Source: Syncephalis plumigaleata (taxonomy: Eukaryota > Zoopagomycota > Zoopagomycetes > Zoopagales > Piptocephalidaceae). From it: DNA of 64,000 bases. The stretch spans positions 773,342-837,341 of the forward strand of contig JAIXMF010000010.1 of the NCBI GenBank assembly GCA_025201365.1, read 5' to 3'. The notes beneath the pieces are model-generated. The model was not told the DNA's origin, made no database searches, and worked only from the letters and a program-made list of their open reading frames with translations. This document shows, one piece after another, positions 19,158 to 34,161 of this stretch. The position numbers were made by a program, and so were the translations under genes. Each line of letters begins with the position of its first letter. The first letter of the stretch is position 1.

Positions 19158-22100
19158 ATGTCAGCGTTAATGAGCGACTTTCTCACTATTCGTCCCGGTA
19201 CCTCCTTGCATACAGACGAATCCATAAGTAATCTAACAGAGAGCGTTGGTGGCGACAGTGAAAACGGCGCTATTGACAGCAACGATCCAATCTACGTACC
19301 TTCCGTCGATGAGCGTGATCCAACTGCGGTGATTGGTTCCACGCCAACTTCTTTGTCGTCAGCGTCTGTGACGAATAAGGTGGCACCTGATCTTGACTCG
19401 CAGGATGCGTTTCCGGCACTTTCGTCTTCGTCGACACCATCCACTGGCACTACAGGTGCTACCTGGGGCACCGCTCAACCATCCGCGCCTAGCATCAACA
19501 GTGTATTTAGTTGGGGAACAGCTGGTCCTGCTAAGAATAAATCCGATAAGAAGAGTCAATCGTCGAGTGGATTCCCGCTTGAATCAAGTGCCGCACGCGC
19601 TAGTCAATCGATGGAGATGTTAGAGCTACCTGCCGCGCAGGTAAAAGCCAGCGGACGATCGATCGGTGAAGTAATACGTGAGGTGACCCAGTCCATTCAT
19701 AGCAGTCATACGAGTGGTGGTAATAGTGGGCATAACAGCGTCGAGATTGAGGCCTCGACGGGACGTCGTTCGAATAATGTCACCTTTCTCATTCGTGGTC
19801 GGCCAAGCGAGGTGGCGCAAGCACGACTTAAGCTCACGTCCAGTTTCAGTCCGCGTGGCCAATTAATCCTTAACATCCCTAGTAGTACGCGTAGATTTAT
19901 CATTGGCACGGGCGGGCAGACATTGAAGGATATCGAGCGTCATACTGGAACGAAGATACAATTTCCGCCGCGCGACTCGGATGCTACGGCAGAGCCTAAC
20001 GAGGATGAGTCAGCGATGGTGAGCGTGACCATTACCGGCGATTTATCCGGTGTCAAAGTGGCGCGCGAGCGTATAGAGGCTATTGTTAGCGATAGAGTGT
20101 CGCGTAGAACCATTACTATCCCGCATATTGAACCGGTCTATTATCGTCTATTGACGCCTGCTAAACACGAGCAGCTTCAGCAGTTGATCAATGAAACAAA
20201 CACACGCGTGCGTATTCCATTTGTTAGTGCACGTAGCGTGAATGATGATCAAGCCGAGTCGGCAACTACAGCAATCACGATCAGCGGTAAGAGTCCGTTT
20301 GTAGAGAATGTCGAGCAAGTATTGCTGGATATTTACAAGTCGTTGAAGCAACAAATGCGCTCAATCGTTGTCGTCATCCCAAAGGCGTTGCATCGTCATA
20401 TCATTGGACAACGAGGTGCCACCCTGCAAGATATCGAGGAGAGGACCGGATGCCATGTGGAAGTACCCTCGCCAGATGAAGAATCCGAGCAAGTGTTGCT
20501 ACTCGGACCTGAAGACAGATTAGCAAGTGCTCTCGAGATCATTGCGGAAAAGACAGCCGCCGTACTACCCTGGAAGGCGATTGATCTAACGGCAGCCGTA
20601 CACGCACCAACCTCGCACATACTACGAGTGATGCAATACTTGAACCATTCACAGCAATTGCAGCAGCTGGAACAAGAACATCATGTCCATATTACGTTAC
20701 AAGCAGTTCCAGCTGGTCAACCGGTAGTCGCGGAAATTAATGGCGAATCAGCTCATCAGATCCATATTGCTAAGCGACAACTCGTAGAATTGGTCAAATT
20801 AGTGGTAAGTTGCTTGCTTGTGCAATAGCTCAGCGATAACATTATTAATTGTGACTTTTATATAGCCAACAAACTATATACGCGTGGAACCATTCGATCC
20901 TATTTGGCGCCAATCTATTATGGGCGATGAAGGTAGTCATTGCAAGACGATTCTAGATGTACACCATGTACAAGTGGTACTGCCAAACTTTAATGATACA
21001 CTCACGGAAATGTTATTCGTGTATCAGCCATCCAAGTTGGCATCCACTAAGAAGGCATCCGAGGTAGCTGCAGCCTTGAATGCGGCAGTTGCTCAGGTTA
21101 ACGCGATAAAGAAAGAAACGGTATGTAATCATATAAATGAATATAGCAATAGACTGTATACTTATTATGGTGATGGAAAAGATCAATTTTACACGTAACT
21201 ACTTGGATATTCCATCGCATGTATATCGTCAATTGGTTGAATCGCGCGAACAATTGGCGCAATTCACTAGTACCGAGTTTAGCTCGGTGTCTATCGTACC
21301 TGATCAATCTCATACCAGTCAACGACGATCAGCATCATCAAAGGATCATCGTGTATGTATCATGGGTATTCAACAGGAGGTGGATCAAGTGATGGTGAAA
21401 CTTCAACAGCGTATCGATGAGTTTATACGCCAAGAGACGCTGGCATCCTACAAGACTGATATAAAAATACCAAACAAATATGAACCACATATCATCGGCA
21501 AGAAGGGTGCCAATCTAAATCGTATACGCGAGCAGTTTGGCGTAAAGATTGATATTACCGAGGCCACTGAAGGTGAAAACGAGTTCACCGTCACTGTTCA
21601 AGGAGTGAAGAAACATGCCGATGGTGCCATCAAGGAGCTACGTGAAATGCGAGAGCGTTTAGCAGATAGCGTAGTGCAACGTATTAAAGTGCCCGCTAAG
21701 CTGCATCCAGCATTGATTGGACCACAAGGCCGATATGTACGTCGACTAGAGGAGAACTATCAAGTGCGTATTCAATTTCCACGCGGTGCCAATACGAGTG
21801 ACGACGATGATGAGGACGGCGTTGGTCAAGCATTGTTGAATACCACTGTTACCACATCCGATTCAAGCCACAATAGAAATAGTCAGGCACCTGATGAAGT
21901 GATCATATCCGGTGGACGAAAAGGAGTGGCCGAAGCACGCGCCGAGATGCAAGAACTCATCGAGTACGAACAAGCGCGTAGTTATGTCGTTAAACTCGAT
22001 GTGGCAGCACGTCATTTACCATTTATTATGGGAAAGCGCGGCGCACGTATTAACGAGCTGAGGGACGAGACAAACACGCAGATTGATATTAGGGATCATG

Positions 22101-23299
22101 TCGAATCCAATGATATGGACGCTAGCACGTCGAATGATACGCGCCGTGCCACCATCGCCATTCAAGGAGAGAAGAAGGACGTTGAACGAGCTCGTCGTCG
22201 TATTGAAGCAATTGTCAATGAGCAAGAAGATCAGTGCACACTAGAATTGGATATCCCCGTCGAGTATCATCGACAACTCATTGGTGCAGGTGGTGCGCGT
22301 ATACGTGACCTAGTTCAACAATGCGGCGGTAGTAGCACGGATGATGCATCAATGGTGCGTTTCCCGAAACCACACACAGAAGACACATTGGTGGTGATAC
22401 GCGGACAGCGTGCAGTGGCACAGAAGGTGTACGAAGCATTGAAGGCACTTGTCGAGGAGCAATTATCGCGACATACACTAACACTGACAGTACCCACTGC
22501 TGATCGTCCCACGATTATCGGACAACAAGGAAAGACGATGAAGGCACTAGAGTCCGATTATAATGTCAAGATCGATTTACGTGCCTTGGATGAATCGAAT
22601 AACACCAACGAGGAGGAAGCAATGACCCTAGTCAGTATTAGTGGCGAGGAGTCCAATTGCGAGAAAGCTCGTAGTGCCATTCAGGTAAATATTTATTATA
22701 TTATTATAACCATTTAACAAGTACTAATACATAAATATGTGTAGGCTTTAGTACGATTTAGAGAAACCATTAAAGTGGCGCGTAGTGAGCGCAATGTCTT
22801 ACAGGGTCGTAATAGCTCGGTAATGCAAACACTACGCCGAAGTTACGACGTTGTACTACGACGAGCGGATTCATCCTCTGATCCACAATCCACGCATGAT
22901 CGTTGGATGCTTGTCGGTGTTAACGCAGATCAAGTGGCGGCAGCCAAAGAGTACCTCGACTGTATTGTTGGCGAGCGTAAACATCAGGATACCCTCGTCA
23001 TTCCAGCTCGTCTTCATCGATATGCCATTGGACGAGGTGGTAGTACTGTGCGTCATATTGCTGAAACAACACGTTGTCTCATTCAATTCCCTACAACAGC
23101 AGCAGTAAATGAAGATGCAACAGCAACTGATAATAATAGTAGTAATAGTCAATCCTCATCAAATGATGGCATTATTATTACAGGTGCTGTAGACCAGGTA
23201 AAACAGGCAAAGCAAATGATAGAAGAAGCAGTGCAACGCGCGCAACCACGTCCAAATGCCGTGCCATCAAATTCATCAGAAGATGATACTGATTTATAA
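19158..23299 (+). CDS. vigilin/Scp160-like multi-KH RNA-binding protein
   Basis: Vigilin-type proteins bind mRNAs and polysomes at the ER through an array of KH domains. Four exons (19158-20804, 20866-21120, 21182-22684, 22745-23299) encode about 1,319 residues, near the usual 1,200-1,300. The N-terminus carries DAFPALSS, a motif common in this family. Readable KH loops are IIGTGGQT, IIGQRGAT, IIGKKGAN, LIGPQGRY, IMGKRGAR, LIGAGGAR, IIGQQGKT and AIGRGGST; other repeats, such as the one with VLQGRNSS, have lost the GxxG loop. The Met at 19,158 is preferred over an upstream extension because the family starts shortly before the FPAL motif. A short Ser/Asn-rich stretch interrupts the last KH. 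Confidence in the family is high; orthology to Scp160 is likely. Confidence 0.92.
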
Positions 23300-26200
23300 G
23301 TGAATAATAAGTTGAATAAACAATTAAAAGAATCATGATGCTTTATTATTACATTAATATGTGTTTCAGCTGATATGAAGAACAACACTAGAGAACTAAC
23401 CTTGTTACATTTATTCATGAATAGCATGAGACTATACTACGGGCCTATATTCTCTAAAGAAATCGCTTTTGAACAAGTTGCTTTCCTTTTAGAGCCACTT
23501 CACCATTAATCTAATACCAAAGTCATACTGATATACGGCTATTTGATTCGACGATATCCGCGTTCCTTTGAAAATGCGTCACGCGGACATGACACCTGCT
23601 TGTTTCCCTACAACCGCTTTTGTTCTCTTTCCTGTACTTCCGTATAATATAATGTGGTGAATGTGTCAAACTGAAGCGGGGAAAGGCGTATAGAGAGGTA
23701 GTACACGCACACACACGTAGACACACGTAGACACACAGACAAATCACGCAAACATGTGAATGAATGATGAGGGGAGTGCACGTTTCACGTGGCAGTTAAC
23801 GGGTCATTTCTCGTACATTGTCTTGCTAATGATACCGTCTATCATGGTGTTAAACCTATAGAATGGGAGACGAGTTACTAGCACCAGAACTGATGATGTG
23901 ACAAGACTTGCTACTCTTACTACTGGGATAACAGCTAGAATCAATGTTACTACTTGACTGAATGGTCTGATTCGGTCTAAACTCTACCTTATCATCAACA
24001 TCGTTTATTTATTTATAAGAACATTACAAGCGAAGGACTGTTTCGCCTCTTTATTCATTTATTCTTTCATTTGCTTTCACTCTGCTTATTCGTTGAATCT
24101 ATCATAGTGCTCATTTTATATGATTTGTTAGTGCTACTACTGCTACTTCTACTGCTGCTGCTATACTGCAACATATTCACTCGTTTATTTGTCACGTAAA
24201 ACAGAATAATCAATCTCGTTATTATACGACATCACCGCTTATTTCCCCTGCAATCCTGCGCAATTGTTTATTTCATTCTATTGATTACTCTTATTTTTAT
24301 ACTGGTTTTTCAATCAAATCACACATACATATACTTATTCATATATTTATTACTTATTAGCTGTTTACCAAGGTAAGTTGTTCTTCTTGAGTAGTATCGG
24401 TATTGCTATGCTTGCTTTTATGACAGCCATTTTACTTGACCCTTTGCTATTTTACTTACACCTGCACCATCAATGTCGTCACTTTGTTGTACGGATGAAG
24501 TAGACACGTGTATTCCCCTCTGCCACATGACCCTTATCCTTGATGATGCTATTGTTGCTGCCCATTTACAATTCTACTAAATATTGGCGGATGTTGTTAA
24601 TGAATTACAGCTGTGACTATTCATTGCTATAGTATTACTACTACTAGTAATAGTAATAGTGGTGAATTACCGTTGTTTGCCTTTGATTTGGTAGATGTGT
24701 GATGTTTACGAGCGTACGGAAGAGAGAAAGAGAGAGAGAGAAAGAGAGAAAGAGGCATTGTATATAGGTGTATATGGTTCGCATTCCATGTTATGTAGAT
24801 GTATACGTGCATGGGTGAGGAGTGTACGTGTGTGGACACGCGTGAGGGCAATGTACCACCGAAGCAATCAAGTCCCGATGCCGAGCCCAGCGGCTATACA
24901 AGAGGATCTTCTTATGTCTATTGGCCGTAAGGGCTCTGATGCTTCGCAGTCTGTCTACGAGTGTTCTTCTATAAGGGGAGAAAACGGAACAAGTAAAGAA
25001 AGAAGAAGAATTACCACCAGTATTATGACTTTTTGTTTGTTTCCTGCTGGATTGAATGGTGACCATTGGTGTTACTATGCTTGTAGCAACACATTTTGGT
25101 AGAACCATAGTGTTACTACTACTACTACTACTGCTGCTATTATAGCTACTACCAGTATTGTTATTACTATTATTATACAATAGGAACAGGGGCGAGATAA
25201 AGCCAAGGTCGGCAAAACTATGCCATATCCATATTTACTCACTTTAAATGATGATGAATATAGACACGTGCCATATCTGCGTATTTGCTTAGATTATAGA
25301 GTGGATAGAGCAAAGAGAGAGAGAGAATAATACGATACTACGCCGAATACAACATTGAATGACTACAAATGATCATTGTTGAAATAATAACAATGTGTAT
25401 TAACAAATAGTGTGTGCGTGATATAATAATGTTGCTGATGGTGGTCGGTGCACACTACGTCAATCTATTTCTCGTACACACCATTGCTTGCAATTAGAGT
25501 AAGAGAATGACGGTTGACCCGATGATTTGCACAGACTATTAAAAGCAATGCGAACTTTTTTTGGTTATTGATGATGTAGTGAGATACATATGATGTTACT
25601 TGTGCCACTACAATTACTAGTAGTAGTAATACGTGTGTACGTACCAACACCATTGCATGTGCATTTGCTACCGCTATCTAAGAGACAAGTGAACATATGG
25701 TGGCATGTGTGCGTGCGTGCGTGCGTGTGTGTCCACGCATCACACAGCATGGTCAGCTGCGAGGAGTGATGAGTGTCCACATGTTCACCAGCAAGCGATG
25801 CGCATAATCTGACGAACACGATTATTTCTAGCCACATATCGTGGCGGCATGGCCAGTCGGATGAATAAAAACGCATGGCTGTGGCTTGTTCACCTTATAC
25901 CGGTTACCCTTTTATTTGTCTACTGTTCAACGGCTTAACTTCCATTCTTATTCTCGCTTTTACGCTTTTTTAAAATATCTACTGCTTTAGTATTCAGCTG
26001 TTATTTATTATTGATACTGTCATTATCAACACCATTATCATCATCTCCTCTTCGCTAATCTACCTATTCTAACAGTGATTGATAAAGGTATTACTACTAA
26101 TAGTACCAGTATTATCATTCCTTTTCTAATATCCTTAATCGGTTCTACCTGCTAACTAACGACACCTATTTTCGCCTTTAGTATATCTCATTGTCTTTCT

Positions 26201-27641
26201 ATTGTGTTTCTGCTATAGCTACACACACACACACACACACACGGCCATTTACCTATTGTTAGTATTGTATCTCATTTGCCTTGTAAATCCATTCGGCATA
26301 GCCATAGTCCCATTTCCCCTTTATTGCGGTTGCCATTGTTGTTATCATTGGGAGCACAACGACTGTTGAACAATATACTCGTCTGTAATTACTATCACTA
26401 CCTGTTGTTCATTCTAGTCTATTCTCTTCATAGGCCATACTTACCGGTATCCCTTTGTTGTGTCTGTTGTTCGAGGCATCCGCCTGTTCGCGTAATAGTA
26501 ACCGCCGACCCTGAATTGATTCGATTAGCATTATCACCGATCAATCAATCAATCAATCAATCAATACTTTTATTATCGATCTGACATCCTATAAAATATC
26601 TAACATACAAAAGGTAAGCTCTATTACTATTACTACTACTCGTATTACCTGAATGTATCTATCGTCGGATATCTCGATATGCTGCTACGTGTTTTTGTTA
26701 TTCCTTGTAAATAGATGTACTTGTGCATGAGTATGTGCGCGTGAGTATGTGCACACATGTGACTTGTATCATACAATATCATATCGTAGCAGTACTCGTA
26801 GTAGCAGTCCTAATTGTGATTATTCCTGTTACTCTCATTGCTCTGTTATTATTGCGGTTCTATCACTGTTCCTGTGCCTTGTTTGCCGCGTGGCATTTTA
26901 TCCGCGTGTCTGGGGATCCATTTTACCTTTTTTGGGGAGTGCTGGCAAACGAGCAAGTCACCCTTGGCTTCTTACATGACCGGTTTCCCTTTTTTTATAA
27001 TACTTAATACAATTGTTTGATGCAGGGCCACGCCTTTCGCTTTCTGTAACGATTGTTATTACCGCGCTATTATTTGATTCATTAGTCTCTCCTCATTCTC
27101 TGACACACCCACCCACTCACACACCATTCTAATCATTGTAGTTGCGCCACTTTTTATTTATTTATTTGTTGATTAATTGATTCTTCCGTAATATAATACC
27201 ATTAATATTAATATTCTTTCAATCTATTTATTATTATCAACCTTTAAATAGAAGGTTGAGCTATCCACCCTACTGGTGGTCACCAATTCTCAGACACTCA
27301 CACTCACACTCACATTCATCTTCAATCTTTGTGGTTGGTGCCTGATCTGCGACAACGTAGCAAACTGTCACTACCGGCGTTTGAAACGTGTACGGGTCCG
27401 CATATTCTTTTTCTAGCTGAGTGCTATTTATATATTATCCTGCCATTAGTGGTAATCGACGAATTTATTTCTTTTTAATCGAGTTCTTTCTTTTCTAGTT
27501 GACTGCTTCTCTCTCTTTCGTTCTCTCGTTCTCGCTCTCGTCCGCTTTCTCGTTTCGCGTGCTTGTGTGCGTAGCTCGCTTGCTTACGTTCATCATCATT
27601 CTTCCTTTCTATTTCTTTTTATAGCATTCTATCCGCGTAGC
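23300..27641. other. 4.3-kb gene-free region upstream of the bHLH gene
   Basis: No open frame here has a recognisable domain. The sequence is rich in simple repeats: GAGA tract near 24,722-24,752, (AC)n at 26,221-26,241, (CAAT)n at 26,540-26,563, and CTA/CTG triplets near 24,130 and 25,110. Long pyrimidine-rich stretches continue to the bHLH start. The likely content is the 3' end of vigilin and a long 5' regulatory or leader region of the transcription-factor gene. Confidence 0.5.
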
Positions 27642-30216
27642 ATGCCGCGTGTCCTTGCGCCTGGTGCGCGATTCGCATCCACCGTCGTGAGTTCCTCTCC
27701 TTCATCCTCCTCTACACATCATCATAACTCATTATCGTACCATCATCATCATCAACATCATCATCAACACCATCAAAATCAGACATCGCCGCCATCATCA
27801 TCATCTTCGTCGTCATCATCGCACTTGCATCCATATGCCGTGTCGATTGCGACACCTGAACCTACAAGTACCGGTGTTGAATCCATCACATCTTCCTCTC
27901 GTAGCCCTTCCCATTTTAATGGATCCCCCATACTATCGCATGCTTCAGGTAATTTCTCCTACTTTTTAACTGCTACTGCTGCTACTGCTACTGCTATTGA
28001 TATCAAAATGCGAATACTGCCTATGATCGAAAACAACATTAATTAGTTTATTAACAATAACCATCATTATAATATTATAATTGCTGCCGCCGCCACCATC
28101 TTATTAGATCATCGTCCATCTCATCGTCGTGCTTCCGTAGCAGGTTATGAATCATCCTCGTCCGTGCATTCTACCGCTGTATCTTCAAGTGCCATGAGTT
28201 CCTCGTCGTCTACCCTGCCTTCCATCTCGGGATTGGCCCTACCTCGTTTGCCGTCTGTTGGTATCGATTCATCGACTGGTATCGCTAATACTAGCGGTGG
28301 TAACTTACCTTCATCATCAACCGCAGCATCAACATCAACATCAGCATCAACATCAACATCAGCATCAGCATCAGCATCATTGTACACCATGCGACGCAGT
28401 TCTATTACTGATCCATTCTTACATGCTTCTCAAAGTAACTATCATCATCATCATCAATATCATCAGCACCAGCAGCACCAGCAGCACCAGCAGCATCATG
28501 ACACACACTTTGATAACAGCAATAGTAGTAATCAGGATAATGTCAGTTTATCATCTAAAATGCCACGTCAAAATACACTGACTATCGTTAATGATGGGCC
28601 TGCCGTGATGGATACCTCTTCCTCGTCTACTAATCCGTTCGGTAGACGTCATTCCATTGCGTCCACTCCAATGACCACGCCACATGGCAATCACGCGCAT
28701 AGTTCCTCCATGAATATGGCCACCATCAAGGAATATGAACCTGTTATGACAGCATCTGCAGCATCCACAGCATCTGCAATAGCAGCAGCATCCGCCGTTG
28801 TTGCGACAAATTCGCAATCATCATACACGGTGTTCTCGTCGAATCCCTCTTCCTTCAGTAGGAAACGCGTTCGATCCAGTTCTCCTATCAATATGAAACC
28901 ACTTGCCAATGGCAGTAGTGCTATTACCACTACCGCTAATACTGCATCGCCACGAGATGGTTCCGATGAATCTGATCTACCAGTCTCCCATGTAATGATG
29001 ACATCCTCGGTCAATGGTCATCCTCATCATCATCAGCATCATTTATCGAACAATAGTGTTAAACGATATGGCTACGGTACCGCATCTACTAATATGCCGC
29101 AGTATAACAATAGCAATAACAGTAGTGGTATATTGCAAGATTCCTCGCCTAGCATTGCTCATAATACAGGAAGTCAAACTCAGCCATATCAACAGCAGCA
29201 GCAACACCCGCTATCAATAACGCATTATAATCCATCTGGTAGTAATATGATACTATCAGGCAGACGTAATACGATGCCATGTATTACACCGTTTAAGGAC
29301 AGGCTTCCCTCGCAGTCTACGCATCTCCACAGTCCATCTGAGGAAATGTGCGGTGACATACATTACACGGCACGTTCACCGGATGGCGAGCATGACTCGT
29401 CATCATCCTCACCATCACCATCGTCTATGGGCCATGGTCATGGCGTGGGAGGTGGATATGCCGGTCATCATTTGCATGCGCATCATCATCATGGACATGC
29501 CTATCATAGCAATATACCGGGAAATACCACTGGTACTGCTACTGCCTCTTCTACTTCATTATCACATCATAATAGCGGTAGCTATCAAGGAATAGCCGCA
29601 GGTGGTAATCGTACGAGAAGACGCGCTTCACTGGCCGTCTTCAGTAACATTGACGCTAGTCATCATGGCCATGCAGGCAGCGGCCCTCGTCCAGAGGCAC
29701 CCTACGCACGTTCACCCGAGTTGCGCATCACGCACAAACTCGCTGAACGTCGTCGTCGTCAAGAAATGAAGGAATTGTTCGATGACTTGAGAGAAGCGCT
29801 ACCAGTTGAGCCTCATCTTAAAACGAGCAAATGGGAAATATTAACCAAAGGTAAGCTATATCGTTTAAGCAATTACACTATATTTCATTCGTATAACTAA
29901 TCGTCCATTTATTACATTAGCATTGGAGACTATTCACTCTCTACGTGATCGACACTTGGAAATGGCCGATGAGATTAAGATGCTTCGACAACAATTGAAT
30001 AACGCTGGATACAGTTCAACGCAAGGTACTACATCTGCAAATGCTGTAGCTACTACATCCACAACAGCATCTAATGCAACCACTACTGAACTTGTCATCA
30101 AACCAAAGTCACCCATATCGCCTACACAAGATACAGCAATGGTGATATCACCCCTGACACCTACCACTACAGCTGCTGCTGCTACTTTGCATGAAATGAG
30201 TACAGATGCTGTGTAA
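27642..30216 (+). CDS. bHLH transcription factor with Ser/His-rich N-terminus
   Basis: Exons 27642-27948, 28108-29850 and 29921-30216 give about 781 residues. Most of the protein is disordered: His, Ser, Gln and Asn runs. The only folded part is a basic helix-loop-helix near the C-terminus. The basic region THKLAERRRRQEMKELF has the His-Glu-Arg spacing that reads CACGTG E-boxes. The loop is EALPVEPHLKTSKWEILTK, and helix 2 crosses the last intron (ALETIHSLRDRHLEM), running on into a leucine-zipper-like ADEIKMLRQQL. The start is the first ATG in frame. The target genes are unknown. It has 4.3 kb of gene-free DNA upstream, like the other regulators in the window. Confidence 0.85.
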
Positions 30217-30844
30217 TCAAAAAGTAGTCCCGGCAGTAGAATCATAATAGGATTAGGAGTAGTAATTATCTAGAAAGCAATTCATTCTATTTATATACAC
30301 TGTCATTCTATTATTGTGTATTATCGTTACTATTATTATAGCCATTAGGATCAACAATCCTAAATATAATAATGGATAAATAGGTGAATAGATATCGAGG
30401 TAGGATGAATAAGAAGTAGTAGTAGTAGTATTACAGTTGCAAATCAGTCTTTTGTGTGTATTTGGCTTATTCTTTTCTGTTACGTCTTGTTATCTATCAA
30501 GTAATGCGCTAACAACAGTATTATCTTATAATAAATAAATTAAATTAACCAGTATAACATACTGTATACAAATGTACTGCAAGTGTCTACGTCAAATCAT
30601 TATGACTAATCGATGCTTTCTTATTATTTATATGGTGCTCTCATTTGAGATGTCATCATCATCATTATTGCTAATTTCTTCTTTTATTTTCAAATTAAAA
30701 CGTGTTTCTTTCCTCTTTTCAATAGTGTCAACCGCGACAACAACAACAACGCTCACTTTCCTATATTCTGAGTGTCTTTTTTTTCTTTTAACGATTATTG
30801 TATGCTATACTGATTAGACTAGCAGCCTATAGCTTCTTATCTTT
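30217..30844. other. intergenic between bHLH and Nup88
   Basis: AT-rich, with a GTA triplet run near 30,417-30,431 and pyrimidine tracts before the next start. I see no gene. Confidence 0.5.
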
Positions 30845-33800
30845 ATGGTTACTTTTGGTGCTTTAACGCCCCTACAAGGGCGGTCTTTACCGTTTAATAG
30901 TCATTTAACGGCTACGACTTCACAACTATCGGCAATACCGGCCACCACTGCATTGTCGACTCATTCAACGTGTACGACTGAGACTACCGATCCTAATGAG
31001 TTATCCTATTGCGTTGCTTCATGTGGCGGCGACTTGATTATAGCCAGTGGACAACAGCTGCAATTGGTGAATCTACGCGATTTGGAAGAGAAAGCTACTC
31101 GTCACTTTACGACAGAGACAACCACGTCAGGCGGGCAGTCCAATCCACTTGAGGATATATGCAGTGGTGTCTGGCCATTACCACAGCTGTTGGAACAAGT
31201 GAATACATGGGTAACGTATTTGTATACATGCATGTATGCACATATGCATAGATAGTCTAATAGATTATTATTATCATAATAGATTCTAGAAACGGATGCC
31301 ATTACATTTACCGTGAAACACTTGTCAGTCTCGCCTAACCATCGATTGATTATTGCGGTGGGTGATCGACAACTGGCAGTAATCGCACTGCCTACTGGTA
31401 GACATCATTATCATGCTACACAACCAACATTACCTGAAGAACTGGGATCAAGTAAGCGTAAAGCATCTTCTTTATATTGCTCGTAAGTTGTTTGATAGTG
31501 TTCTATTAGGATAAATAGTTAAATGTTCATTCATAGGAGCTTTGCTTTGGGACAGCAATATCACGATGATAATACGAAAACTGCACGTATCTTAAAGGTT
31601 GACTGGCATCCTCTAAGTGAATCAGATGTTCATTTAGGCGTGTTGACCGATGATGGTTTATTAAGGTATATACACACACATATATATACAGTTGTAATGC
31701 ACATCATGAATGTAGACTAATTGAATGATAGATTGTATGATCTAGGCAAGAATCTCGAAGAACCCGAGCAGCTGATCGATTTAGTGGATCGACTAGGATT
31801 TCAGGATCGAATGGGAAAGGTCACAGGTCTAGCTGGACACTCTTCTGTATTTACGGTTGATCCCGAGAGTGCTCAAGTGATGACATTCTCATTTGGTCGC
31901 GCTGAAACAAGTTGGTCCTCACTCGCTGTATATATATTAATGTGTAATGGCGATATCTACACTCTGTGTCCTATTCTACCTCATCGATAGTAAGTAGATG
32001 ATATTACTGCATAGCAATATTAACAACAATACTATTACTATTAGTCGATTAAGAACGAGTCATGTTCGATTAATGTTGGATCAAGCCGAACTTGATCGAT
32101 CTGAACTGGGATTTACGGATGAAGAGGATATACGAACTAAACTACTTAATCAACAGATTAAATGGCTCACCTGGCAACTATCCATGCGACCATTGGATAG
32201 TAAGCAACAGCCAGATGATACGAATGACGATATTATTGTTGCTTCCAAGTCGAATATAATGGAGCCTTTATTACCTACCGCTCATCTACGTGGCCCCTAT
32301 TTAATGCAACCAGCGCCATGGGAGATTGACGATACTATTCATTCGGCATGCGATCTAGTGTGTCTACCCGCCAATCCAACGGATTTACTCGCTATTGCCT
32401 ATACTAATGGCAAGATAGATATATGTGTAGTGGCAGATCCACCAGAACCAACTACAGGAATTAAATTCTGGGAACAGGTAAGCTACCGTTATGGCTAATC
32501 TACACTTCAGCTTATATATAGAGGAGGTATAAACACGCTAATACTCGATTGATTAGGATGAATTAAATCTGCCATGTCTTGCGGTACATGAATGCTTGCA
32601 ACTATTCGAGTCGACACCCGATGCTATTCAGTCGACGACTCGTCTAATTGCCGATCCATCCTATAATGATCGATTCTATTGTTATCATGCCAACGGTGTG
32701 TTCATGGTGGATTGCCATTCCTGGCTCAGTATAATAGAACGATGGTGGATGTCTGAGGGTGAACTAGACTTGAATCAGGAGGATTTACCTAAATCCACCA
32801 TTAAGAAGCTATTAAGCTGTGTCTCGAATTCATCTACTACATCAAAGTGAGTAGCAAAGTATATTCAGTGAACACCTTACTAATTATGATTAAATCTAAA
32901 GTGATAATGAAGCTATCAACAATAACAGCACCACAGCACAGACAGATGTAATGGAATCATTTGGACTATGTATTAGTAAGGACCCATCTATCAATTATTC
33001 CATGATTTACGTATCTATTCGAGGACAACTCGTATTGCAAGAGTTGCCATCTCGATTGGAAGTGGAGGGTCTAAAGAAGACGGTGGATGAGGTTAACGAT
33101 GAGACTGAAGTGGAACAAGTATCGCTGCTTAACATCGACACTAATGATTCAGCGATCATGGATCCCAATCGATCCACCTATGCCACACTACTTGATGCTA
33201 ATGATAGTGCTAAACAAGCTGCTCAACATCTAACAGAATGGGTCAAGATACTACGCGAGAATACAGCGCCTCGACTCGCATCTACATCAAGTCTTGCTAG
33301 CACGCATGGTGAAGCGGACGAGGAGAGCGTGGAAATACTTGAAGGACGTATAAAACAATGTAAACAAATTATTGAAGCCTATCTAGTGCAAATGAAGACA
33401 GTACGTGAAGCTATCACATATATGGAAAAGAGGTAAAAGCAAAGTTGAACTCAAGTAAGCGATTGATATACTCATTTATTTACTATTACTATTATGGAAT
33501 ACAGAGCTACGACGCAGCAACAAGAAATTAATAGACAAAGGGCGATTGTTAACAATTACGGCGACAGAATCCAACGGGAGCTGAAACGACAAGTCGACAT
33601 CACACAGGAGCGTATGGCAAAGTTACTGGAGCAGCAGCGACGATTAACACGACGTGCCGCCGATCTAACTCATCGATCAGCTGCCTATCGTGATCCATCG
33701 CTTAATAGCAAGGAGAAGATGTTCTTGGACTCGTTACACGTTATGCAACAGAAACTACCATTGATGTTTGCACGAATTGAACAGGTAATTATTGGCATGA

Positions 33801-34161
33801 ATAAACATCATATACAATCATACTCACTGACCCTGTTTAGATGTCACACGAAGTAAAACGTGTACATAGATTACCATCGAGTACGATGACCGAACAAGGT
33901 AAAGGCAAATACGCCTGTTACGATACAGATCAACATGAAACGACATCAATAGTATCGGAACAATATGGAGCATTAGAACATGCTCTACAAACCGAGTAAG
34001 TAAACGATCATTGTAATGCATATGAATAGTTAACATATAATAATGATGAATGTAGATCGCAAATGTTGAATAAGGCTGTCACTCTACTTGAACAAGTACA
34101 AGATCGAATGAAGTTAATGGGCATTACTGATATAGCCGAGAATGAGCATTGTGCTGGTTAG
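30845..34161 (+). CDS. nucleoporin Nup88/Nup82 homologue
   Basis: Nup88 (yeast Nup82) anchors the mRNA-export platform on the cytoplasmic face of the nuclear pore. About ten exons run from MVTFGALTPLQGRSL to a TAG at 34,159-34,161. The first half reads as a beta-propeller: SVSPNHRLIIAVGDRQLAV, RILKVDWHPLSESDVHLGVL, TDDGLLRLYDLGKNLEEPEQ, and VYILMCNGDIYTLCPILPHR; these are characteristic of Nup88. The second half (about 33,200-34,150) is predicted coiled coil: QQEINRQRAIVNNYG, LKRQVDITQERMAKLLEQQ. That order, propeller then coiled coil, fits the family. Exon borders are GT-AG; the 5' end is the first ATG in frame after a stop-rich leader. Confidence 0.87.

Noticed and set aside
24695-25102. 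A 135-codon frame in the gap upstream of the bHLH gene
   Set aside because: It runs through GA-repeat sequence, shows no domain and has no intron or promoter support.
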